Source of the DNA: Sesamum alatum
Taxonomy: Eukaryota > Streptophyta > Magnoliopsida > Lamiales > Pedaliaceae
Direction: 5' to 3'
Length of the DNA: 64,000 nt
NCBI GenBank assembly: GCA_034509735.1
Contig: JACGWO010000003.1
Coordinates: 8,618,001-8,682,000, forward strand
The position numbers were made by a program, and so were the translations under genes. The notes under the pieces are model-generated. The model was not told where the DNA came from. It saw nothing but the letters and a program-made list of their open reading frames with translations, and did no database searches. The stretch's first letter is position 1. Each line of letters starts with the position of its first letter. Below, piece after piece: positions 33,198 through 45,890 of this stretch.

Positions 33198-35392
33198 TGT
33201 TAGAATAGGTGACCAGAAAGTCAATAGGTTTGGCGATTTGTAACCTATCTGACAACTTGATGTAAATATAATATTATTATGTGATGAATAAAATGAATAT
33301 TCGTCACTTCTGGTGCTTACTTTGTTGCGCTCATTTCACATTTGTTAAAACGTTGTTTAACTTATATCGCAACAAAGCCCACAGACCATGGTTAACAACT
33401 CGTGCAGTTGGGCCACGCATTAGATGGTGGTCATGAAACCAACTGATTAAGAGTTGGGTCTAAAACGTTCCAAGTCGAGGACCTCGAGACAGGGCATCGA
33501 GAGTCCTATTGAGACTTGCGTTAAGAGTCGTGTTCATTAGATGAGTGTCGTGTTGCATCAGCGATAGGCGTGGGATGCCTACACGATCTTGATGGGTTGG
33601 TCGACTAGGGTCGAGCCGACTGGACTGACTCGAGGGGATGATCATATGGAAGCCTTGGAGGCTTGGTCGGTATAATTGGATCTCCCCGGTTCCAATAGTA
33701 CGGGAGTAATCCTCAGACTTGAGGAATCATGGCAGTCGCGTGCACAGGACGGCTGTATCTTGGATTTGGCAAGAGGTGATCATTCTGTAAAATGATTATC
33801 ATAAGCCTTGTCCAGTGCAGTCGGAATGTGTAGCGAGGACGGTGGATTCCAAGACGAGGATCCGTCCCCTGTCAGTATGTGACAGAGGTATCTCCTATGC
33901 ACTTGGAGACACGTTCATGTTGTTTGAAGCTGTGGCCACAGTGGTTGGTGGAACAGGGAATGGTTTCCTGTGTCGACGCAATGAAGCATACGTGGTCTCG
34001 AGTATTAAGCATAGATTCCTAGTCAAGGATGGGAACCGACGCCCAATTCCATACCCTAGACTGAGGCCGGGAGACGGTAGACGGAAGGATCGTACCCATA
34101 CGGAATCGGCGCCTAAATGTTCTCGCCAATTCACCTAGTCTCTAGTGCCATGGACCGTTGCTAGACGGCCACCCATGGTAACGAGCCCTTGTTGGACACG
34201 GGCCCAAATCTAGCTGAGGGTGAACCTAAAGGGTCACACACAAATCACCAAGGAGGTTGAGAGATCGACTTGGAGTCAATCTCGGAGGATAAATAAATAA
34301 TTGGATTACTTAAGGGAAAGTCCATTGGATGGACGGGCCGATATTGAATCGGGTCTGTTCAGACGCTGAGACATTGGATCTTTTAATTGGATTAAAAGAT
34401 CAGTGGGAATAATTTAAATGGACATTAAATTGAATTTAATGTTGGGTTCATCGTAATTAGATTACGACAAAATCCGGTCCGTTAAATTTTACCCGAGAGG
34501 AGAAATAATTCCTATTTTGGAATAAGAAGAAGTTGGACTTCTTCCCTTATTTAGACATGGCTGACATGCTCCCTTGGAGGAAGCAAAATCAGCCATGTTT
34601 CATGCTAGGTGGTATGTTGACTTATCTCTTTTGAAAGGAGACAAATCAACTCCAATCAAGCTCTTCCCTTTTGGTATGATTTGATCTTACCATAAATTTT
34701 GGTAGGCTTGATTGAAGAATTGATGGTGATTGATTGTAATGAATCTAGACATTCTTGGATGAACCTAGACACATTCCAATAATAACATTAATTATGTATA
34801 TATATTAGAATATACAACACCAAGCATAAGGGATTGATTATTCATCTTTTTCTAGGAAAAAGAGAAGACAATTTTCGGCTCCTCTCACCTCTCTCTCAAC
34901 TCCCGGCCTCTCTCCCTCTCTCACACTTATGTTCTTCACTTGATTTTGAATCAAGAAGAAGAACAATGTAAGTTTAAGAGAGCACTAATTCATAGTGTTC
35001 TTCTCTTAAACCGATTCCTTGTTAAACCCGTTCTTTTCGAGCAAGAAGAACGTGTGTTTCTTCCGGTGTGCTGTGGATCACCTTTGGAGAATCCATACGT
35101 TTGGATTTCGTGAGCATTACGGAGAAGGAACAACGCAAGTAGCCGGGAGCATACGCTAAACAATCGAAGGTAAACGGTCTCCTTACGCTTTGATTGATTT
35201 ATTGTATATATCTATGCCCTATGTATTTAAATATATGTTTTTCAATATTTACACATCCTACATCGAACGCCCGGTTGACCACCCAAGGGTACACCCCTTG
35301 GGATTCGTTTATTTAAATTTGATTTAAATTCAGCGCTATTTCTCGCCTTATCGCTTCCGCTCGCGCTCCCGGGCGGATCCGCTTGTTCTTCA
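33198..35392 (+). mobile_element. Copia 5' LTR, opposite orientation
   Basis: 2,195 bp from TGTTAGAATAGGTGACC to GCTTGTTCTTCA, followed after AG by a perfect primer site, so it is a 5' LTR rather than a solo one. Its promoter region has TATATATATTAGAATA near 34796 and a CT-rich leader (34880-34930). It is an inverted partner of LTR 38556-40783, 3.2 kb away. It carries a 107-codon frame (33815-34138) also found in two sibling LTRs. A full element would need another 5 kb or so, but only about 390 bp of interior remain. Confidence 0.9.
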
Positions 35393-35394
35393 AG

Positions 35395-35407
35395 TGGTAT
35401 CAGAGCC
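35395..35407 (+). promoter_or_regulatory. tRNA-Met primer-binding site
   Basis: TGGTATCAGAGCC, a perfect 13-base match to the copia consensus, two bases after the LTR end. Confidence 0.92.
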
Positions 35408-35785
35408 CGGTTCGATGTAAGGGGCATAGATCTATGTGTTTGGCATGATCTACTTGCTTTTAATGTCTTTATTGGCATGTTAGATTATATATAAATGTAT
35501 GAATAATATGATGATTCAATTGTTTGAATTTGATGGACTTTAGCATGCTCATTTTTATTAGATTGGATCTAAAATTGCATGCTTATTTTCAGAAAAAAAA
35601 ATATGTTACTGTTATTGTGCTGAAAAAGGATGTTGAATAAAAATAAAATAAAAATTGCATGCTTATTTTCAGAAAAATGTTACTGTTATTGTGCTGAAAC
35701 AAAAAAAAAAAAATTGGGATCGGACGGCAGCAGCCGGCCGCTGCCGGCCGAGGCCAGCGCGCGGCACAAAGTCATACTGACCCTA
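35408..35785 (+). other. Truncated copia leader
   Basis: Leader sequence following the primer site. It includes a near-perfect direct duplication of about 60 bp (AAATTGCATGCTTATTTTCAG... at 35571 and 35652) and ends in a short GC-rich patch (GGCCGCTGCCGGCCG, 35735-35765). A similar patch occurs in the leader at 41810-41950 of the - element. The sequence stops there and pol sequence of the - element resumes. Confidence 0.65.
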
Positions 35786-37255
35786 ACGCACGTTACTGAT
35801 CGAGTCATATACCATATGAACCCATCAAAACGAATATTCCAGTAACACAAAATTTCGAACCTAGTTTGAATTTTCCTGACGGATCCAATAGCTCTAAGCC
35901 ATTGATCCGAACGCGATGTCCAACATCACTTCTCCTTGTATCTTTTGGATGATAATCCAATTGACTGGACTGGCCCAGGAACCTATACCTCTCAAGTAAC
36001 TAAGGTATTCTGGTTATCCATAGGAGGACTGGAATATAGTCAGTGGAATAATATAATTACAAATGATGTTTGCATTATTCTGCATTAAACCTGCACAAAT
36101 CACACACCCAATCTAATTTATCTCCCACTTGTCCCTTGACGTATGTGGGACCATCCCATGTACTCAAGAACTTTGTAGGATATAGAGTTGCCAAACCATA
36201 TCCTAACTAGATCATGACTATTAGAAAATGTCCTGTTTCTCAACTTGGTAACCTTTCAAATCCATGTCTGGTCAGGTTAAGGTAATTCAGTGAAATCCCA
36301 ACCGAACCAAGTCTAACAAGGTTCGGATTCTCCCTTATCCGAGACTGTTCAACCATGGTCCTTACAGGAAGAATTCCACTGAGTGAGAATTCCATTATCA
36401 TCTGGATATTCAAGAACTCGCACTAAATACACGCCCTGTCGATCTAATTGAGAGGTTTAATTTTTGCAACAAGCTTGGTTCACCGCTCCAAGTCTAATTC
36501 CCCGAACATACACAAGGGCCTTAGACTTGTGAACCCTCTTCTGGTGCTATGTATTCAGTAACCTACGAATGTCTACATGGATCCAATCCAATAGACTTTT
36601 GGCAAGCCCACTTTGTCCAACTAAGAAGCTTTATGGTCTTTCCGTCTCAGAGGACTTGTAAGCTAATCGACTCAAATTGTCTATCGCTAGACTCTTTGAA
36701 CCTTCCAACTTCCTCGTCCTTAACTAAATGAAAAACCATTCTACCTTATGGATGCCAAATTCGTAAGTTTATCTGGATTATCCATTTTAATCATTTGATA
36801 TTGAGTACTCATAATCCGATTATGCGATAGTGTTTAAGAATAATTATGTATCCTACCTAGCAGACAAAAATAACCATTCTTTGTCAAATAAAGAAATTTT
36901 ATTGATCAAACATATGTAATTCAAAAAATGTCCAACAGTACATAAAAACATACTTCGATCATGCTAGGTTACATAATTCCCATCTAACTCTATCCTAACA
37001 TGATCATTGCTATGCTAAGCCTAAATAGTCCCTAGTATTTTCAGCAATGGCTCTGCCATCGCTAAGCCTTAGGACCTGTCTTGACTTTCTATTCATCACC
37101 ACCTGCAAACTATTCGCAAATTATGATTAACTGGTATCCAATACCAAAAAGTAGAACAATAATCATGTTGGTACTCAATTCAAATGTACCTTCATTGGAG
37201 AGGAGCTTAGGACACTCCCTCTTCCAATGTCCCTTTTTGCGGCAGTTAATGCACA
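35786..37255 (-). pseudogene. Copia pol remnant of the second - element
   Basis: - strand, collinear with 29110-30540. The zinc knuckle at 37253-37212 is intact: CINCRKKGHWKREC. Downstream lie the pre-integrase and integrase start, near 36770-36540 (WKVQRV and HKASWTKWACQKS, derived from the RLVDSKSLEV and KKPFVGQS motifs of the + element), and the integrase C-terminal/linker region near 36200. RT is largely missing. Many stops. Confidence 0.72.
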
Positions 37256-38043
37256 TGTCGTTTGCAATCTATGACTTTGACTTCCGAACCTTCTTCCTCT
37301 TTCCTTTAACTCCGCCCAGGGGTGTAAGAGGATCACTCAAAGTGCTAGCAACGGCTAATGTTGTATTAGCTTTCTTCCTCTTTCAGCGTCCGTCACAATT
37401 GCCTTTCGCTTCTGAGATCGAAGCCTCTCCCACTAGTACCGCCGGCACAGATTTTTCAATTGTTTCCTCGTACTGGACCAACATATTTATCAACTCATGA
37501 AGGTCTTCGTCAAGTCCATTCATGTTATAGTTGACAATAAATGGGTCGAAGGAGGCAGGAAGAGACTGAAGGATCACGTCGATGTACGTCTATTTTTCAA
37601 GATCAACTTGGAGGTCTTTGAGGTTCTCCACAAGGGATAGCATCATCACTCCATGCTCTTGTATGTACGACCCTTCTGTCATCTTAGCTCCAAATAAAGC
37701 TTTCGTTGCAGCGTATCTAACATGCCGGTCCGAGACCGCATGGATATCTTGCAACGAAGCATAATCGAGCCAACATCATCCAGCCTATTGTATTGCTTCT
37801 GGATCTCGTTACTCATCGAGGCCAGTACGTTGCTGCAGACCTGCCGGTGGTCAGCATGCATCTTCCCGAACGCCAAGCGTCTTGAGGCATAACCCATCAG
37901 ACAAGGCCTGAGGAAGATTCTTATCCAAAATGTAAGTCTGGTTCTAGAAATCTAAGACTATCTTAAGATTTCAGCCAGGCATTGTAGTTTGTTCTATTAA
38001 ATTTATAAGCCTCTATTATTGGTGTTAGTGGATTCTTAAACAT
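37256..38043 (-). pseudogene. Copia gag of the second - element
   Basis: The start codon is at 38043-38041 (MFKNPLTPI...), at the same place after the leader as 51962. Downstream are MSNEIQKQYNRLDDVGSIML (about 37830-37770), and LPASFDPFIVNYNMNGLDED with LVGEASISEAKGN (37577-37383). At least four frameshifts or stops occur. It matches the other two gag copies over its full length, so the N-terminal domain and knuckle are both present. Confidence 0.82.
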
Positions 38044-38555
38044 CTACATTAGAAATGTAAACAGAAAACATTACGTAGATTATAGTAATATTATGTTCAA
38101 GTTAAAACTTGGGCTTTAGTCATTAACCCCTCCCACTACTTCTACGAAAGCCCATCACTCTCAAATGGGGTTCTGGGAAACCATTCCTAGTGGGCTTGAT
38201 GTCCACAAACGCAATTGTCCATACCCCGCTTTTACGATTCACACGGAAAAAAGGCATTGTGGGAGGTAACCTATACCATTCTCATCCAATAAGATCCCCA
38301 AGATATTTTGCCTCACCTCTTCACATGATCCCAAGGACTCCAAGCGAATCATGTTACTCAGCGTTAGGCCTGACCCATCAACCAAATGAATATCTCAACT
38401 ATCGCCCCCCACGACTCGTGAGACAGGGAAATAGGAGCATATTCCTTTGTTCATAATAATAGCGCAACTTTCTTCTATGCTAAACGTGCCACTACTCGTG
38501 AGACCACGAATGGGTGAAAGTAGCTTCCTCACTACATTGCTATGGATGGAAGGCT
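38044..38555 (-). other. Copia leader, gag-proximal part
   Basis: Non-coding leader homologous to 22966-23480 and 51440-51961 (TAGTGGGCTT..GTCCACAA; CTCGTGAGACCAC). It ends at AGGCT, where solo LTR 38556-40783 is inserted, and continues at 40784. Confidence 0.75.
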
Positions 38556-40783
38556 TGAAGGACAAGCGGATCCGCCCGGGAGCGCGAGCGGAAGCGAGGA
38601 AGCGAGAAAATAGTGTACAAATTTAAATCAAATCCAAATATGCGAATCCCAAGGGGTGTACCCTTGGGTGCTCAACCGGGCGTTCGATGTAGGATGTGTA
38701 AATATTAAAACATATATTTAAGCACATAGGGCATAGATATATAAATAAAATCAATCAAAGCGTAATAAACCGTTACCTTTGATTGTTTAGCGTATGCTCC
38801 CGGCTACTTGCGTTGTTCCTTCTCCGGAATGCTCACGAAATCCAAACGTATGGATTCTCCAAAGGTGATCCACACTACACCGGAAGAAACACACGTTCTT
38901 CTTGCTAGAAAAGAACGGGTTTAGAAGGAATCGGTTTAAGAGAAGAACACTATGAATTAGTGTTCTCTTAAACTTACATTGTTCTTCTTCTTGATTCAAA
39001 ATCAAGTGAAGAACACAAGTGTGAGAGAGGGAGAGAGCACGAAATTTGAGAGAAAGGAGAGGGATTTTTGTCTTCTCTTTTTCCTAGAAAAAGATGAATA
39101 ATGAATCACTTATTCTTGGTGTTGTATATTCTAATATATATACATAATTAATGTGATTATTGAAATGTGTCTAGGTTCATCCAATGATGTCTAGATTCAT
39201 TCCAATCAATCACCATTAATTCTTCAATCAAGCCTACCAAAATTTATGGTATGATCAAATCATACCAAAAGGGAAGAGCTTAATTGGAGTTGATTTGTCT
39301 CTTTCCAAAAGAAATAAGTCAACATACCACCTAGCATGAAACATGGCTGATTTTGCTTCCTCCAAGGGAGCATGTCGGCCATGTTTAATTAAGGGAAGAA
39401 GTCCAACTTCTTCCTATTCCAAAATAGGAATTATTTCTCCTCTCGGATATAATTTAACGGACCGGGTTTTATCGTAATTCAATTACGACGAACCCAACAT
39501 TAAATCCAATTTAATGTCCATTTAAATTATTCCTGTTGATCTTTTAATCCAGTTAAAAGATCCAACGTCTCAACATCTCAACTTTGCATATTTAATCGAA
39601 AATCCAATTTACCGATTAAATGAAAGCCCGATACAATATCGGCCCGTCCATCCAATGGACTTTCCCTTAAGTAATCCAATTACTTATTTTATCCTTCGAG
39701 ATTGACTCCAAGTCGATCTCTCAACCTCCTCGGTGATTTGTGTGTGACCCTTTAGGTTCACCCTCAGCTAGACTAGGGCCCGTGTCCCACAAGGGCCCGT
39801 TACCATGGGTGGTCGTCTAGCAGCGGTCCATGGCAATAGAGACTAGGTGAATTGGCGTGAACATTTAGGCGCCGATTCCGTACGGGTACGATCCTTCCGT
39901 CTACCGTCTCCCGGCCTTAGTCTAGGGTATGGAATTGGGCGTCGGTTCCCATCCTCGACTAGGCATCTATGCTTAATACTCGAGACCACGTATGCTTCAT
40001 TGCGTCGACACAGGAAACCATTCCCTGTTCGACCAACCACTGTGGCCACAGCTTTAAACAGCATGAACGTATCTCCGAGTGCATAGGAGATACCTCTGTC
40101 ACATACTGACAGGGGACGGATCCTCTTCTTGGAATCCACCGTCCTCGCTACACATTCTGACTGCACTGGACAAGGTTTATGATAATCATCTTACAGAATG
40201 ATTACCTCTCACCAGATCCAAGATACAGCCGTCATGTGCACGCGACTGCTATGATTCCTTAAGTCTGAGGATTACTCCCGTACTATCGGAACTGGGGAAA
40301 ACCAATCATACCGACCAAGCCTCCAAGGCTTCCATATGATGATCCCCGCGAGTCAGTCCAGTTGACTCGACCACAGTCGACCAACCCATCAAGATCATGT
40401 AGGCGTTCCACGCCTGTCGCCGATGAAACACGACACTCATCCAATGAACACGACTCTTAATGCAAGTCTCAATAGGACTCTCGATGCCCTGTCTCGAGGT
40501 CCTCGACTTGGAACGTTTTAGACCCAACTCTTAATCAGTTGGTTTCATGACCACCATCTAATGCGTGGCCCAACTGCACGAGTTGTTATCCATGGTCTGT
40601 GGGCTTTATTGCGATATAAGTTAAACACCGTTTTAAAAAATGTAAGATGAGCGCAACAAAGAAGGTACCATTGGTGACGAACACTCATCTTATTCATCAT
40701 GTAATAATATTACATTTACATCAAGTTGTCAGATAGGTTACAAATCGTCAAACCTATTGGCTTTCTGGTCACCTATTCTAACA
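38556..40783 (-). mobile_element. Solo copia LTR (TSD AGGCT)
   Basis: 2,228 bp, - strand, TGTTAGAATAGGTGACC at 40783 to CCGCTTGTCCTTCA at 38556. AGGCT stands on both sides (38551-38555 and 40784-40788). Removing it restores GATGGAAGGCTTTGATTT, which matches the uninterrupted sister leader at 23460. It has the GGATCCGC-type end and the conserved frame at 40166-39843. Confidence 0.95.
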
Positions 40784-40788
40784 AGGCT

Positions 40789-42210
40789 TTGATTTAAATC
40801 AAACCATTTGACTTTTTAATCGATTAATGGGCCTAATATTTACCTGGACCATCCATGTGAGAGTTAAGTTTATTTACGACCGAGACCTCATCATTAAGAA
40901 AGTTTTGCATGCTCAAGTTTTAACATTGAATATAAAGAGATGCATTGCATACACATCATACATCAAATATTAAAACATACACCACATGCAAAATAAGCCT
41001 AGCACGCCCATGTTGGATGATCACAAGCCCAATCCTATGTGATCCACTGAGGCCGTAGGGGATCTATGGTCAATCTAGGGTGGCCTACACTATTACAAAA
41101 TTATAACCTATTATCATTCTAATGGTCTTGTAACACCTCTTCGTTCTTATGGACTCACCATCCTGGGCTCCATCCAAAAGGCCTCTTCTTAGGCCTCCAT
41201 AGCCATGGAAGTGCTTCCTTACAATTTATTTCAAAATAAAATCCTCACCGACCTAACTACACTCATTACAACTTTAAATAAGAAACCCCAATCATAAGTT
41301 GGGGGGAGGGGGGTACAAAAGGAGGGCTAAAGCAAGTCCTATTATTTTAAGGCAAAAAATGAGAGAAAGAATAATAAAACAAAGAGGTACGCAGGTCTCA
41401 CCCAACAAAAAAGAAACCATACATAAGGGCCATGGGCTTTGTGATCATACCCATTATTTATCCAATAAACAATTAATACACATTTATATCAAATATAAAC
41501 ATGCTCAACAAATAAATACATCCAATGCATTTATTAAAATATTATCCAATATTATCATCAACAACATAATTATACGCAGAAAAATATATATTAATCATGC
41601 AATTAAAAATGGATCTCAAGTATCATACATCCAATGTACCAAAAAATATTTATTTTTTGTTTGAAAATCATTTGCAAATTAATCAAAGGCACAATTTAAT
41701 TTTAAAAATCCAATTTAACTAAAATTAACATAAGCCAAAATTAATAATTTTAGAAAATATGCAGAAATGTGAAAAATTTAATTTTTCGGGTAAAAATGGA
41801 AAAACGGCCCAGGCGTTCGAAAATGGCCGACCGGCAGTACTGTCAGTTGTGTGCACGCCTGGCCAGCTCTGCGCGGGTGCTGGCGTGCGCTGCCGGCCAA
41901 CGCCAGCTCGCGCGCAAGCTAGCACTATGCGGCCGGCAGCTGTTGTCGGTTGCACTATTTTCAACCCAATTTTTTTTTTTTTTAATTTCTACATTGAAAC
42001 TGAAACTAAAACTAAAACATGCATTTACAGAAAATCCAATTTTAAATAAATGCATGGATATCCATAATTAAAAGCAAAATTAACACATATTCTTCTAAAA
42101 AGATAATCATGCTTAAAACCATAAAAAATGCTTTCCAAAAGCAAATTAAATATGTTGAACATGTTCATCACATAAAGACATGTTATTCCTAAAGCCACAA
42201 CACCGAACCT
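40789..42210 (-). other. Copia leader, LTR-proximal part
   Basis: 1.4 kb of non-coding leader between gag and the primer site. It contains CCTAGCACGCCCATGTTGGA near 41000, a G-rich run (41300-41320), AT-rich stretches and a GC-rich island (41810-41950: GCCGGCCAACGCCAGCTCGC). ORFs at 41299-41664 and 41725-42071 on both strands show no domain, and I judge them chance. Confidence 0.7.
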
Positions 42211-42223
42211 GGCTCTGATACCA
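42211..42223 (-). promoter_or_regulatory. tRNA-Met primer-binding site
   Basis: On the - strand TGGTATCAGAGCC, one base after the LTR end. It identifies 42225-44462 as the 5' LTR of this element. Confidence 0.93.
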
Positions 42224-42224
42224 C

Positions 42225-44462
42225 TGAAAGATTCGGTACGGCCTAGGAACGCGGCGGAAGCCTAAAATAAAAGAACTTAAAAACTATTTCAAAGGGGTGT
42301 CCCTTTGAATTTCCGGGCATTCAATGTATTCAAAAGCATCATAACATAACTAAAAATATTCTTGAATATGTGGCTAGAGGAGGAGACGAAAAAGTATAAT
42401 AATTTAAATCGGAACATTACCTTTTTTGTTTCACATGTAGAACGGTAACAAGCATTGATTCCCTTTTCATTCCTTTTGTGTTCACCTTAGGATTCAAATT
42501 AGAACCCCTCTAATTTTTCCACACCATACTTATCGAAGAAAATCTAGATGTATTGCTAGGTAGAAGCTAGATCCAGAAACAAATGAAAAATATATTACAC
42601 TATTGATTAGTGTATACGCATTTCTCATGCTCTCATATTGAATCTAATTGAAAGACAACTCAAAAATGGAGAAAAAAGGGAAACAATTTCGTAGCTTGTG
42701 TGAGAGGAGAGTGCAAGTTAGGAGTTGAAAAGTGTATACATATCTTGTGTGTAGTGTAATCAAATTACATACAAAACAAGTTATTTCCAAAATAACCTAC
42801 ACACTATGCACAACATGTGCACCATTACACATCATGGCAAGCCACATCATTGCTTACATGGAGGATTTTCAACTTCTCTTCAACTTGCATCAAACCTTTG
42901 AGCTTGAATTTCAAGTCATGGACCGGTTTTGACCGGTCTTGATTTAATTAAATTAAATCAAGTCTAATCAAGATCCATGGGTTCCATTATTCCAATTAAT
43001 ATTAAACCTTATTAAAATCTAAAAGTTTATTTAATCTAACTAAATAAATATAAGCTCAAGCACTAATTAATTGATCCAATTAATTAATTAAATCAAATCC
43101 AATAAATTAATCAAATTAATTTAAAGGTGTTAAGACAAAAAATTAATTAATACAATCAATTATTAAACCAAATACCATAAATTAATCAAATTAATTTAAA
43201 GGTGTTAAGTCAAAAAATTAATTAATCCAATTAATTAATTTTTGGACCGTCCATCCAATGAATTTTCCGATAAATGATCTGATCATTTACATTCTCCTTG
43301 AATTAATTTAATACAATTAAATTAATTCGCTTCTTCCAGAATTAATTCCAAATTAATTCCACTACTTCCATAGTGAAATTTGTGTGTGACTCTTTAGGTT
43401 CACCCTAAGATAGACTTGGGCTTGTGTCCAACACAATTGATTAATTAAATCCAATTTAGTTAATTATCTCTTATTAACCATTAATCAGAAATCCCCGTCG
43501 CCAGGGGTGGTTGTCTAGCAACGATCCATGGCACTAGAGACTAGGTGAATGTCGCCGTGAACATTTAGGCTCCAAATTCCATACAGGTACAGTCCTTCCG
43601 TCGACCATCTCCCAGCCTTAGTCTAGGGCATGGAATTGGGCGTCAGTTCCCATCCTGGATCAGGCAACTATGCTTCAAACTCGAGCCGCATTTACTCTAT
43701 TGATCGACCTAGGGAACCATTCCCTATTCAACCAATCCTACGGTCGTAGACTTGAAGAGTCTAAACCATCTCAGAGCACATAGGAGACATAGCTGTCAAA
43801 TAGTGATAGGGGACAGATTCACTCTTGGAATCCACCGTCATCACTACATACTCCAATTGCACTAGACAAAGCTTATAATGACCATATCAAAGACACGGTG
43901 ACGTCTCGCCAGATCCAAGATATAACCTTCATATTCATGCAACTACCATGATTCCTCAAGTCCGTGGACTAATCCCGTACTATCGGAACCGAGAATTCTA
44001 ATTATACCGACCAAGCCTCCAAGGGTTCCATATGACAATTCCCGCGAGTCAGTTCTATCAGTCGACTACCTTGCCAACTAACCCACTAAAATTGTATAGA
44101 CGACCTATGTCTAGCACCGATGAAACTCGGCACTCACCCAGTGAATGCAATACTTATTGCAAGTCTCTATAGGGCACTCGAGGCCCAGTCTCGAGGTCCT
44201 TGACTTGGAACGTTTCAGACCAACCCTTAGGAGTTGGTTTCATTACCGCCATCCTATATGCAGCTCAACTCAATGGGTTTAACCAATCGGTCTATGGACA
44301 TTTGTTGTGATATTGAAATGCCATTCAATGTGAGTAGTAAGCACAACAAACACATTTTGCCAATGATGAATACTTACTTTATCCATGAGTATAATATTAC
44401 TTTGATAAAAATCGACAAATAGTTTCCAGAACAGCCAATCTAATTAATTTTCTGGTCGCCCA
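42225..44462 (-). mobile_element. 5' LTR of the second - copia element
   Basis: 2.24 kb; ends CCGAATCTTTCA beside the primer site. At the start (44462) about ten terminal bases (TGTTAGAATA) are missing; the sequence breaks at GGCGACCAGA. Its first 630 bp pair with LTR fragment 31697-32323. The AT-rich region (43000-43370) is typical of this subtype, shared with 55989-60234 and with 1-1200. Confidence 0.88.
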
Positions 44463-45265
44463 GATTAAGATTAATTAAAATTGAGCTTTGTCCAATTAAT
44501 TTAATGAGATTTATTTACTTAGATTGGACTTAATTAACTAATGTGATTAATTAATTGGTTTGAGTTTGATTTATTTAATGTGATTAAATAAATTCAAATT
44601 GGACCTTAAAATTAATGAGATTAAGTAGTGTACCTAACAGCAACCATCACCTCCCCATCCCCCCGATCCACTTCCCCCCTCAGCCGCCGCCCCTTCCCCT
44701 TCCCCTACACAACCCTCGTCGCCTTCTGCTTCCCTTTCCCCAGCCCCTCGCATCCCCTTTCTTCAGCCGCAGCTGATGGACCCAGCGACGGCCTTCTCTC
44801 TTTATATATATATATTTTTTAATTGTATATATATATATATATATTACATATACATAATTTTAATTATATATTTATATATTATATATATATTTAATTTGAG
44901 CCGTTGATTTAAATTAAATAGAATCTGGGCCATTCATTTTAATCAAAGAAAATACAGATCATAGATTTGTTAAGTTAAATCTAAACTGTTCAATTTTAGT
45001 TTGATAAAATTTGGGCCTTTAATTTGAATTACTTAAATATAGACAGTTGATTTTTATAAAGTAGTATCCAACGGTTGATAAATAAGGGTATTTTTGTCAT
45101 TTTGCATGTCAAAAATGAAAAATACACGCATCAGTGGCGCTTGTACCACAAATTTAACCTAAGGGGGGCATTTTGCATATTTATTTTTATCATAAGGGGG
45201 TTTTTTAATCTTTTTTTAGAACACGGGGGTAAAATGGTTTTTACCCCTAGATGCACTATCCCAAT
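44463..45265. mobile_element. LTR scrap and MITE-like non-coding repeat
   Basis: 44463-44625 is TTAATTAA-rich, resembling the AT-rich middle of the copia LTRs in + orientation. From about 44640 comes a C-rich tract (CCCCATCCCCCCGATCC), then TA repeats (44803-44845). It ends with GGGGGCATTTTGCATA / AAGGGGGTTTTTTAATC, phrases like those at the end of the MITE at 49221-49943. I suggest a MULE-like MITE lacking one end. No coding. Confidence 0.4.
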
Positions 45266-45890
45266 GAGGTTATAAAATAAAATTACACAGGTTTGTATTA
45301 TTTCAAGTTTATAAAAAAATAATTACAAGATTAGAAAACATGAACAAATGATTTAGAATTTAAATCGAAATGGTTAAAAATTTTTAGGATGCAAATTATC
45401 ATTTGGTTCTTCTCTCTAAATTGCTATGAAATTGCCGGAAACATACTTTTAGATGTAGATACATGAGCCCCTTTGTATTTGTGGAAGAAAATCTCGGCCT
45501 ACCTTGAAATGTTGTATCAAAGCTTTGAGGTTTTGACAACAAAGAAATGGGAATCTCGCAGGTACAAAGTTTCGTCATGATTGAGAGCTATTTGAACTTG
45601 CTTTGTTGTGGATTTGTTGTATGTATGACGTCATTATGTCCTGAATGCTCCTCTTTTATAAAAATGAGCAAAGACTTGGGTGACTTGGCCCACTTCTATT
45701 GAGTTCGAATATCACAGGCTTTGACATGATCAGTTTCCTAATAGGTAGTAAATGAGCATGCTTTAATCCAATCAGTTCATTCAAAAATAAAAGAAAAAAA
45801 TGTATTTATCTTGGATCAATCCATCCAGATGCATAAGACCCAAATCTGGTATAAACTTATTGAGAATTTATCATCTTGAACATATATGAA
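45266..45890. other. Interval with nothing recognised
   Basis: About 620 bp with no supported frame or repeat. It ends in ATGAA, the target duplication of the following solo LTR, so this is the older insertion substrate and joins 47870 onward. Confidence 0.5.

Noticed and set aside
41725..42071. Overlapping frames of 70-100 codons on both strands
   Set aside because: They arise from the GC-rich island of the copia leader; no motif, and they are not kept in other leaders.
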